A stretch of 64,000 bases of DNA from Adiantum capillus-veneris (lineage: Eukaryota; Streptophyta; Polypodiopsida; Polypodiales; Pteridaceae). This document shows positions 22,079-31,479 of the stretch, in pieces (the stretch's first letter is position 1; each line of letters begins with the position of its first letter). The stretch is from the NCBI GenBank assembly GCA_014529385.2, contig CM043948.1:76239291-76303290 (forward strand), read 5' to 3'. A model generated the notes under the pieces. The model had not been told where the DNA came from. It worked only from the letters and a program-made list of their open reading frames with translations, and did not search any database. Both the position numbers and the translations under genes were made by a program.

Positions 22079-23132
22079 TTAAAAACCCCTAAACCCTAAA
22101 CTATCAAACATAAAGAGCAATGCGAAAACACTTACAAAATCGGCCTCAAATGATGCCCACCTGCCGCTCCCCAAGTGATGCGAGCTCCCTGCCTCTACTC
22201 GCACTCTAGCTGCCTCCTTTTGTTGCTTCCACTTGTCGGGATTCTCACGCACTGCTTTCTTTGCATTCTTCCAATCTTCTTTGGCCATCCAATCTGGTCT
22301 GTTCCACCCATGCTTGATTGATTTTTGCACTTCGGAATGCTTGTGCTTGCAGTATTCGCGCATTCGAACCTTCATCAGGTCTTCATTGAAGTGGTCATCC
22401 CATGTTGGAACGGGAAACTCGTCATGAAGCACGCTGATGACTCTGTCTTTTAAATCACTCGATACTTCACTCCAGGTGTTTAGTATGTAGTGTCTAAACA
22501 CCTGAGAGCAAAGACCGCGCATGCGCGAAATCACCTTCTTGCCTTCATCATCCAAGATGATGCCGCCGTTGAAGTCGACGGAGTAAGACAAGCCCTCTCG
22601 CTGGTGACGCGTGAACCTGGGTGTCCCGGCAAGGGTGTCTAGCGCCGTGTCAACGACGGGGGTATGAACATTAGGTGTCTCCACTGGAGTCTCGGTCCTG
22701 AAGTGAGTAGTGTCCAATGGAGTGAATCCTGGAGGAGTAGCTAGTGGTGTCTAGCCGCTAGGAACGACCGTCAGCTGCGCAAAACCTGATGGCGATGGCG
22801 ATGTCGTGGTTGGTGTCAGGGTGGGCAAAGAAAGGGAGGGTAAAGAGCCTCGTAAACACGAGGCTGTGTCGAAGCATCGACGGCGGCATCCCCACAACAA
22901 CCACCACGGCCACCACTAGAGCGCTGATGCCTAGATGAGTGTGAAGATCGTCTCGTCGACACCGAAGCTTCAGAGCGCGCTGAATGCTCCAAAACAGAGG
23001 GAGATGCGATTGAAGTAGGAACGTGCGATGGTGCATTACAGGGTTGACGCTCCACGTACCACTGTCTCTGCTTGGGTGACAAAGAAGAAAGAAACTGCTC
23101 ATCATCCATACCTTCATTAAACACACGGACAT
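22079..23132 (-). pseudogene. CACTA-1 second gene, Transposase_24-type, 5' exons
   Basis: Second gene of the CACTA element, the position of the TnpA-type DNA-binding protein. Frames from 23132/23124 encode MDDEQFLSSLSPKQRQWYVERQ and a low-complexity SSGGRGGCCG segment also present in CACTA-2. From 22717 comes the plant Ptta/En/Spm domain (Transposase_24): GLCSQVFRHYILNTWSEVS, EYCKHKHSEVQKSIKHGW, WKNAKKAVRENPDKWKQQ and HLGSGRWASFEADF. The exon ends near 22126 before a GTAAGTG donor; the 3' exons lie beyond element B at 13020-13283. A stop near 22752 and frame changes around 22760-22820 suggest it is broken even without B. Confidence 0.75.
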
Positions 23133-23175
23133 TTAAACTTAATATTGAATGAATGGAGAAAAAAACATAGATAAG

Positions 23176-23184
<9 letters not shown>

Positions 23185-23238
<54 letters not shown>
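23185..23238 (+). repeat. (GA)n microsatellite
   Basis: About 27 GA units following ATAG/ATAA units, between the two CACTA-1 genes. Confidence 0.9.
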
Positions 23239-23239
<1 letters not shown>

Positions 23240-23282
23240 TTCCTGTGTAGAGAGATTTCAGTGAATTTCTGTGAATTTATAA

Positions 23283-23546
23283 AAGCACTACGCTCCGGGT
23301 GCGATGGAGACTGAAGCTACAATTGCGAAGGAAGTTCGTCTCTACTCATAGATGTTGCTTGCCCCACCACTAAATCTAGTTGATCGGGTGAAAGAGACGC
23401 TAAGAAGCAGTAGTAGTGCTTCTTAGCGTCTCTTTCACCCGATCAATTAGATCTAGCGGTGGGACGAGCTGCATCTATGAGAAGAGATAGATCACTCCCT
23501 TCGCGATTGCAGCTTCAGTCTCCATCGCACTTAGAGCGCAGTGCTT
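23283..23546. repeat. 264-bp near-perfect hairpin inside CACTA-1
   Basis: Two arms of about 127-130 bp, 23283-23409 and 23416-23546, read as inverse copies (AAGCACTACGCTC ... GAGCGCAGTGCTT) with about 6 bp between. The central arms around GAAAGAGACGCTAAGAAGCA are perfect; mismatches rise outwards. It sits between the two CACTA-1 genes, upstream of the second. It could be a foldback MITE, though no target duplication is clear, or a source of small RNA. A 24-bp direct duplication (TCGTCCCTGCTTG... at 23548 and 23572) abuts it. Confidence 0.85.
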
Positions 23547-23732
23547 GTCGTCCCTGCTTGTGAGAACATACTCGTCCCTGCTTGTGAGAACATACCTAGA
23601 GCATACGTACCTGGAGTGGACGCAAAGACCATTAAATACAATGACGCATATAGACATGAATGGACAAAGCCACGTGAATACAATATATATTATAAAAGGG
23701 AGCAATATTGTTCAAATACAATATTTATGGCT

Positions 23733-26700
23733 TTAAGAGGTCTCTCTCTCATCCTTGCAAAGCTCAGCATAACTTCCTATATCTATATAGAGCTCTCCAT
23801 TTAAACAGATTTCCTCCATTTCATTTTGTAGATCCTCTGCATGCACCCCATAGAGAGTAGCAGCTTGATGCTTGTCTGGCACCACCTCAGCGGCTTCTGA
23901 CTGAGAATCTTCTCCGATCTCCTCCATTGATGCCGCTGTGATACCTGCCAGAGCCACATAACTTACATGAGAGCTTCCAAGCAATAACTTCTAAAATGGG
24001 ATGTTAACTATTTACATACTTACTTGTTCACAATGCTCGGGTAGTACGAAAGTGTCTCTTAGGTCAGTCATTTCTTAGTTGAATCCACCTCAAGAAAACC
24101 AAACTCTCCTCTATGCACAATAGCGTTGCGACCCTCCATGATTATCTTGAACCATTGCACGTCGAACAAGTCGACAAAAAATCCTCTATAATCGATCCTC
24201 AAAATCTCTTGTAGCGTGCCGAAGTAAGTGAGTTCCGCCACCACAGGATCTGCATCAGAGGATCGTCGTCGACTAGACTATTCAAATTTTGCCATGATTC
24301 CACAATCTTGAGTAAAACGCTTTTTGCCGATCCATTCCACCTTAAAATGTCAACCTTTACACCATGCTGCTTTGTATGACTTATACTACAACAAACGAAT
24401 ATTATGAGTGGCCGTTCAAACATATAGAAAGTCACTAGTCGTACATTGCAAACTTACCTTGGTCGCACAACCCCGAGAGTACTCCCACTCTTCCTTAGTC
24501 ACTTCTTCACTACACTGTTGTGCGCTTTTCAATTGGTTGTGCAACCATCTTAACCTCATGAATGTTGGTAGGCTCTCCATACCCGTTGGATAGTGCATTG
24601 GTGGTCGTCTTCCCCATCTCTACTCGATTCGTGCCCTTTGTCGCTCTTGCTTTGCATCCTCATATTGTGAAATCCACTTTTGCATCACTGGATTGTGAAG
24701 CATGCAAAATCGGTTGATTTTAGCCTCTAGATCTTCCGTCATCTTCTTCTCAACATCGAGATTGCACATGAAAATCCCAGATATGCACTCATCATCTATG
24801 GTTTGCCATAGCGTGTCCCGAGCTTTATCAAATCCATCTAGACACTCTCCAATGTACACTAGGGACTCTGATACCAGCCAACCTTCTACCATGCTACCCT
24901 CCGGACGTGCCTTCTAACGCACATATCCCTTGAGCGTTTTCATGAAACGTTCTAAAAAGAACATCCATTTGGAGTGTACTGTGCCAGCTATTTCCACCTC
25001 ATCAACTATGTAAACAAGAAGATGCACCTGAATGGTTAGCATGGTAGTAGGAAAATGTTTCTCAAACATGCACACAACCTCCGCAACGTTTAGTTTGGTG
25101 TGGTATGGAGTCTATGTTGATCTCCTTTTGTGAGATCCATTGCACCAACTTCGTAAGTTTGTAGATTGTGTTACGGACGTCAAGAGACAAACATCCCTCA
25201 ATGGCCACCGGTAAAATAAACTGCAAAACATGTGCAACGGTGATATTAAAGTCCACACACGAATTTGTTACACAATTCCCATTATGATAAATTCCACTAT
25301 GAACATACTTGACACATTTTATGCCATTTGTGCGACTTCAAACCGGTAAGCTTTCCTTCTTTAGTAAAACACGTTTGGAGCGAGTGCATTACGCCAGTGG
25401 GGGTCCGCAAAGATCGAATGGTCTCTTTTACTTTGCGTTCTTGGGCTCCTGTGAAAATCCATGGTGCTTTAGGGAGTTTATTGATCCATCGGACGCTGTT
25501 TGCGGCCAATATTGCTCCATACGATCCACATTTCTAAGGTCAACCCTGGCTCCCAAAGTATCTTTCTTGCCGGTCAGATGGTCCCATAGTAGATTACCCA
25601 CATCCTTGAATATGTGCATTGGATCGAGCAAGTGATTGATCATGAGTCGAGTCTAGTATGGTAACTCGTACCATAGAGATAGTCTCTTCATCCCTGGGGG
25701 CAAACCGTCATCACACATCTCCTTCTTCTCTAACCATGCTTGTGCAGACATCCTTGGTGGCTCTCTTCCCAAAAAGCCGTCACGTAACACATGATTCTCT
25801 GTAAGATACGCTTGATGACCTTCGTAGATTTTCTTCTTCAATGAGGGCGCCCTACATGAATTCAATCTAGGTCCACATGTGACACATGATCTGTATCTGA
25901 AGCCCTGCATGTATACACATGATAATAGAGAAGCTTGAGAAAAACCCAGATTTACAGTGTTTGAGTGAGGAGTGTAAATCACGTGAGCATTCTGTTAGTC
26001 CAGGATAGTCATGAATGGTCCACATTAGAATGCCTCTGATCAAAGCATTCCGTCGACCTGTGTGTCGGCTCATATTTACCACTTCTATGCAAATCCTCAA
26101 ATGTTGTAGCTCTTCCAATAGTGGATGAAGATACACATCCATATTCTTCACTTTATATCACCCCTTCTTATGGACACTTCTCCATGTCTATGTATTCCCC
26201 TCTGAAAAGAATGCAGTCGTTAGGACAAGCGTGGATCGAATTGTAATCCATCCCCAAGTTTTGAGAAATCTTTCTTGCTTTCTCTCGGGAATTTGGCATC
26301 ACATTATCAGCTGGCAGTATGTGCTCTTTGAGCAATCTACACAACGAAAAAAATATAGTACAATTATGTAAAAATCTATCAGATCATTATACATCTAGAG
26401 TTTTTTATTAAAGTAAACTAATTGTAATAGATCACCTGAAAAGCGATGTGACGCTAGTGTCACTCCATCCAATCTATCAGATCATTATACATCTAGAGTT
26501 TTTTATTAAAGTAAACTAATTGTAATAGATCACCTGAAAAGCAATGTGACGCTAGTGTCACTCCATCCAAACTTTGCCTGCATGTTGAGAAGAACCAGGA
26601 GCGCCTTCAATCTAGACACACCTGCTCCATTATACAATGGCGTATCGGCTTCATTTTTCATATCATCATAGATAAGCCTTTCTGAATCCATGATCGTCTC

Positions 26701-27069
26701 GATCATTTCATCTATCTCAGGCTCAAACATTGCTGCGTTGGGAATGTGGTCTGCATGATCATCCCCCGAGCTGTCAGAGGCTACATCTTGTGGCCTCACA
26801 TATGCTGCTTGACCGAAGCGCCTGCGAACACGTCTATAATTGGGTTGCAAGATTGCTGCCTGTTGGCCAGCGTCAGAGTCCGACAAGTTATAATTGGCAA
26901 CAAATCGATCTATAATAGATGAATCGAACTCGCCAAATTCGTGAACGTGCTGCAAAGAAATGCGTGTTGTCCATCGCATAGCATGCTTGCATTGATTACA
27001 AGGACATAAGATCCTCGTTGAGAGATAGGTGTTTTGGTTGGACGGCCCCAAATTCTTGTCACTACTCAT
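23733..27069 (-). pseudogene. CACTA-1 TnpD-like transposase
   Basis: Main transposase of the element. Start ATG at 27069 (MSSDKNLG). Exon 1 has the Transposase-associated zinc domain (CPCNQCKHAM, ISLQHVHEFGEF) and ends LLFR before a GTGATC donor at 26534. Exon 2 (about 26340-26195) has LLKEHILPADNVMP and HACPNDCILFRGEY, then jumps to KNMDVYLHPLLEELQHL (26151): the block with the IPRL and NLRLG..DGFNPFG-type motifs, including the first catalytic region, is missing. Next come GRRNALIRGILMWTIHDYPG, WYELPY and HLLDPMHIFKDV (Transposase_21), the DUF4218 region (LPKAPWIF, VDEVEIAGTVHSKWM, LKGYVR) and a DUF4216 region near 24000-24220 (LTYFGTLQEIL, VDLFDVQWFKI). An acidic tail ends at 23733. A stop near 25652 replaces a conserved Trp; other frame breaks exist. 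Confidence 0.85.
26374..26569 (-). repeat. 98-bp tandem duplication across an exon-intron junction
   Basis: 26374-26471 and 26472-26569 are identical except one base (AAGCGATG versus AAGCAATG). The unit contains the end of transposase exon 1 (GWSDTSVTLLFR), its GTGATC splice donor and about 60 bp of intron, so the donor site is doubled. Confidence 0.9.
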
Positions 27070-27135
27070 AATGAGGGTAAAACCTTATAACCTGGACAAC
27101 AAATTTAATCTTCTATTGGCATTCTTCATCTTTTA

Positions 27136-27138
<3 letters not shown>

Positions 27139-27228
<90 letters not shown>
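27139..27228 (+). repeat. (CT)n microsatellite in the CACTA-1 transposase leader
   Basis: About 45 CT units between the transposase ATG (27069) and the conserved palindrome. CACTA-2 lacks it at the same place, which explains its shorter palindrome-to-ATG distance. Confidence 0.95.
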
Positions 27229-27231
<3 letters not shown>

Positions 27232-27271
27232 TTCACACTGTAAACTACATCACATTCTCTAGTCATGTCCA

Positions 27272-27345
27272 ATCCCCGCACACCTCGGTCTAGAGGTGCA
27301 CGGAGATTAGAACCACCGGGTTATAATCTCCTCTTTATTGGTCAA
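27272..27345 (-). promoter_or_regulatory. Conserved transposase upstream region with palindrome, CACTA-1
   Basis: On the gene strand: TTGACCAATAAAGA (CCAAT box), ATTATAACCCGGTGGTTCTA, then the hairpin ATCTCCGTGCACCTC-TAGACC-GAGGTGTGCGGGGAT (12 of 15 arm positions pair). The same order and most bases occur upstream of the CACTA-2 transposase, where the hairpin is perfect, and similarity continues past it (GACTAGAGAATG, GTAGTTTACA). Probably core promoter and leader; whether it acts as DNA or RNA is not known. Confidence 0.65.
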
Positions 27346-27679
27346 TGCCTATATTTGTGGGTACAAGAAATCTACACATCCACATCTACATGATAGTGCA
27401 TGTAGTGGACAAAACCTCTTTGCCTCTTCTCTAGCTGTAGCATTTCACAGCATCTTAACATCTTTTCACAGTAGATCTTTGTCTGTAGCATGCAGGTACA
27501 CCATTCTTGCAATGTAGCTGATGCCTGCTCAAAGCACTTAATTCTTACTCTAGATTTTACCGGTTGTGGTATGTGTGTGTGTGACCCTTGGAATCGTCAT
27601 CTTGCATCACTAATTTGTGTATAGGCTCAATTTGCTCTTCCATTGGCTGATCATGACGGCGTATTGTATGGTAGCAACA

Positions 27680-27735
27680 GTCGAACATGCAGGTGGAATT
27701 GCTGGTCCACATGGACTGTCGAGGCTGTGAGCCCA
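27680..27735 (+). pseudogene. HMA (heavy-metal-binding) gene fragment
   Basis: Reads MQVELLVHMDCRGCEPR, matching the start of the heavy-metal-associated domain of plant HIPP proteins, including the M-D-C-x-x-C metal site. An in-frame stop lies just upstream, and the frame continues only into unrelated residues. Opposite strand to the CACTA genes. Likely a captured exon fragment; a match of about 17 residues could be chance. Confidence 0.4.
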
Positions 27736-27837
27736 GGAAATTTTCTCATGTAGGAAAACAGAGTCTTTTTCAGTGTTTTTCATATGAGCAAGTGTTTTTC
27801 ATACAATGCTTACCATCATGAGCGCACCTTCATTGAC

Positions 27838-28080
27838 ATGGACTAAAATCTAACCTAAATCTAAAAAAAGCTAGTCCATCGAGCATAAATCTAGATCTAA
27901 TTTAATCTTAAACTCAAAATAAACCTAGATCTAATCTAATTTAACGTAAATCTAAATCTAACTTAAATAAACCTAAATCTAATCTAATGTAAATCTAACT
28001 AAAAATAAACCTAAATCTAATCTAATATAACTTAAATAAACCTAAATCTAATCTAATATAAGTCTACATCTAACCTAATC
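27838..28080 (+). repeat. Degenerate AT-rich minisatellite
   Basis: Irregular tandem units built on AAACCTAAATCTAATCTAAT with spacers such as AACTTAAAT. No gene. It lies beyond the truncated 3' end of the Penelope-type RT pseudogene. Confidence 0.75.
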
Positions 28081-28097
28081 TTTAACATCTCTTGGGA

Positions 28098-28128
28098 TAG
28101 TTTCCTACGACGTTAAAACTCTCTTCTT

Positions 28129-28191
<63 letters not shown>

Positions 28192-28559
28192 GCCAATAAA
28201 AAGAGGAAAATGGTATAACCTTTCTATCACCCAAGTGTGGTAGATTGGTTATGCCATTTCCCTCTTGAATAACAAGTCTTGAGTTCAACCCCGGGGCGGT
28301 CATTTTTTAGAATGTGTATGCTATCACGTGAGTTAACCAGAGAGGATTATTAAAAGATCAAAATGTATACATATAGAGGTGGGTGGGGGTTTCTTAAATA
28401 GGCACGTAGTGTAAATATAGTATGTATATTGAGGTATTATTAATAACCTCTTGAACGCACGTGATATAGGAAGCTTTTGATAAGTGACCGCCCCGGGAGT
28501 TCAACTCCTTGTCGGCTAGATCTTTAAGGTCTCTTGAATTAGTTTCCTACGACGTTAAA
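28098..28559 (+). mobile_element. SINE-like inverted pair with 20-bp target duplication
   Basis: TAGTTTCCTACGACGTTAAA occurs at 28098-28117 and 28540-28559, with similarity continuing outward to about 30 bp. Between them are a (TG)n tract (28131-28190); a tRNA-like stretch with A-box-like TGGTAGATTGGTTATG (near 28237) and B-box-like GAGTTCAACCCCGGGGC (near 28281); and a second B-box-like segment in reverse (near 28485-28510, TGACCGCCCCGGGAGTTC). CACGTGA follows the first and CACGTGATA precedes the second, so the insertion folds back on itself. It interrupts the RT pseudogene just after RYMDDLFNVVGN. Confidence 0.55.
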
Positions 28560-31471
28560 CAGGTCATCCATATATCTAAAAGTGTGATTGAATAGTGGAA
28601 GTTTTTTATGGTTAGTTTCCATGTTCTTAAGACACCATTTGTACTAAAAAAAGGCTAGGTAAATGTTACACATAAGTGGTGAGCAAGAGAAGCCCATAGG
28701 GATGCCAAGGCATTTATTAAAGCAGTAACCACCTGCAATAATAGTACAGTTGTTCAACAACCAAAAAATGTAGGAGCAAAGTTTTGCTTCATTGACGTGT
28801 AGAGGGTTTACGGAGCAAGATGCTTGAATCCATCTAGGTTTCTTGGCTAGAGAGATAAAAAGATGCTTTCTTTTTTTAGCTTTGGTAAAGGCTAATTAAG
28901 TTAATGAGCTTGGCTAGCACTGTCTTAAGGCCAAGATCCCCAATAAGTGGGATATTTTCGTAGCATTGTGTAATATCAGGTGTAAAGATGTGGAAAATAT
29001 GTTGAGAAGGTTGAGTGTGACTTCTGTAGCATTTTTTGTCAGCCAGAAGGGATTGTATTGGATATTTAGGAAATCCTTGCAGATTTTTTGCTTCTCTGCA
29101 CAAATGAGTTCTAATTCTGTAAGATTAATATCAAGTCAAAGAGTAATATCTTTGGTGATATCTGTGAAGATACAGTTAGAGGCATTAGAGATCCATCTGA
29201 GTTTATGTTTGTGGAATTTATATGTAGGAAATAGTACTGGTAACTTGGTGTTACTGATAGCGTAGCCAAGCTGTCCTAAATGTTTAGAGATCTTGTTAGA
29301 GATATCTTGCGGTGTTTTCTTGGTACAACAGAATTCTTTTCCTGATACTTGATCCTGACCTACTTTCCAAGCAAGATGTTTGCACATAATAGTAGAATAG
29401 TTAGAGCTTTTGTTAAGCCCAACCACCAACCACCAACCATTTATCTGCGATTAGTTGAAAGTCAAAAGCTAGCTGAGGTGTAAGCCAAGAACTATTAGAA
29501 GAAAGCCACTTTCTAGGAAGTAGAGAAATTTTGTGAAGGAAGCATTCCTTTACTAATTCCTTAAAGTTCGGTAGGACTGTCATCTCCAGTCGGAGAGCAC
29601 TGAAAAGGTCAGTGAGGCAGCTAAGTAAAGCTGATAGGGCAAGGTAAGGGTTTTTTGGATAGTTGGGTATGTGATTGAGTCCTTTGGCTAGTAACTTACG
29701 TATTGTGACATTATCGATAATGTTGAGGTCCTGAGTACAGACATGGTTCCCAAATCCTTCAAAATTCCTACAGAATGAGGTAAATTGAATGCATGTATAG
29801 TAAGGGATTGTTTCTTGTCTAAGAAAGTCGTTGTTTAAAACTAATCCTTTTATAGAATGATGATATTTCCATCCAATGAGAATATTGTCAAGCAGTTTAT
29901 GATTCCCAAAAAATAAGTCAAAGCACTCACAAAAAAGACTTTTTGGTAAAATCCAATCAAGAATTATGTTGTGAAACAGACAATGTATGTAGATAGCACC
30001 ATAATTCGAATCATCTTTGCTGAGAACTTTTCTTCCACATGGGTTTGTAGAGACCTGCAATATATTCAACGGTTAGATTTCAGGGAAGTTTTTGATTGCA
30101 GGGAATCTGCCTCTCCCTCTAGTAAAGCTACGAGACTTTCCTCAATTAGATGAGGAGCTAGGTGTGAAAAAAGAGGTGAAAGAGTTGGGAGAAGCTAAAG
30201 AGTTAGCTCTTTTTAGAGCAGGAGAATCATCATCTTCAATACAAGGTTTAAGCAGGTTAGTGATGTATTTGACTCCTTTGTAGTTAGCATAAGTGGTGAG
30301 GTATATACTGGGCTCATCAACTTTAAGATCTTTCAAAATATCATGCATCAGTCCTCGGAAGATATTAAAGGCAATTTGTGCAATCACAATCTGCTTAGCT
30401 TGTCCACCCAGCCATGAGCAGACGAGGGATAGATGAAAGTCAAATGGTTTCTTTGGGAACAACAGATCCAAATGGTTGAGGATATACCATATTGCATGGT
30501 CAAACCACATGATGCTTGATTCACAGGTAGCTTTGGGGTCAAGAAATCTGCAGGCACATTTTACATAGGAGCGGAAGATATTCCAGATAGACTCTGTGTA
30601 GAAATCTGGGTTACTTTTTGCAAATTCCATGCTACCCCTTAGTATGTATGTGTCCAACATTTGAGGGGCATTTGGAGTGATCGATAAGATGAAGGTTAAA
30701 GGGGGCTTTAATCAGTGCTCCCTTGTCCAAGAATTGCCCACCTTTAAGAATCTTAAGTTTACAGTCTTCTACTGTAGAGGCGGGGAGGTTGGCCAAGTAT
30801 ACCCAGGTTTCACTAGGAATAGGAGCCAGGAAGGCTTTGTGTGGTAGAACCCACAGTTGATGGTCAAATTCGAGACATTCAATTTCTATTTGTCTTATTG
30901 GTAAGACATGAAAGACTTTTGAGATTTTAGGTACCATCTCAAGGAGGTTAACATCATTGAGAGAGCAAAGATTATTTTGAAACTCTTTTACTGCTTCTAG
31001 AGCTGCACTATCTCTACAGAAGATGCCACCAATTGGAGGGATGGAGGGGGTATTTGGGGTGCAGACAAACGAGGGGTTAAGTCCACAGAGTTTTCTAAGG
31101 AAATTTGACAGCTCAGCTCCAGATGAGGAGAACAGGGCAAGCTCTTTTTGATATTGTGAAGCAAGGATAGGAAGTTGGGCAATATATTGGGATATCAGAT
31201 TAACACCTTCCAGGGGGTCTTTGTCCAATGAAGCCAGAATTTTTACCTAGTCATTAAATGATAACATATGCAAGACAAAAAGTTTTTTGTCTGAAACAAG
31301 AGCTGAATCATAAATAAGTTGTGAAGCATCCAAACTGCTAATACATCTGTGGAGCAAAGAGGAGGCCACAGAGAGGGTCTCCGCGGTAAGTTCCAATCCT
31401 TGAGATGAAGCAAGAGTCTGCAAAAACAATGAGGTCAGGTTTATTTTTTCTTGCCATAGTATGTGATACAT
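28560..31471 (-). pseudogene. Penelope-type reverse transcriptase pseudogene
   Basis: Long decayed ORF read from 31471 leftwards. The N-terminal 600 or so codons (31471-29600) have no domain I recognise. Then LLAKGLNHIPNYPKNP (near 29690), ADKWLVV (near 29435), FPTYKFHKHKLRWISNASN (near 29210), WLTKNATEVTLNLLNIF, motif A PDITQCYENIP (near 28985-28955), motif B GIPMGFSCSPLMCNIYL (near 28712-28660) and motif C RYMDDLF (28578-28560). Motif order and spacing resemble Penelope-like RTs; placement by eye only. No GIY-YIG domain is seen, and the 3' end is lost in repeats. Stops at 31247, 30142 and about 30085; frameshifts near 30650, 29430 (a slipped GGTTGGTGGTTGG) and 29130. Confidence 0.6.
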
Positions 31472-31479
31472 AACTTGGC

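Noticed and set aside
27838-28080. Telomere-like CCTAAA-type repeats next to the Penelope-type RT, suggesting telomere-targeted insertion
   Set aside because: The units are CTAAATCTAAT-based and irregular, not CCCTAAA, and on the element strand they have the wrong orientation for priming on a telomeric G-overhang.
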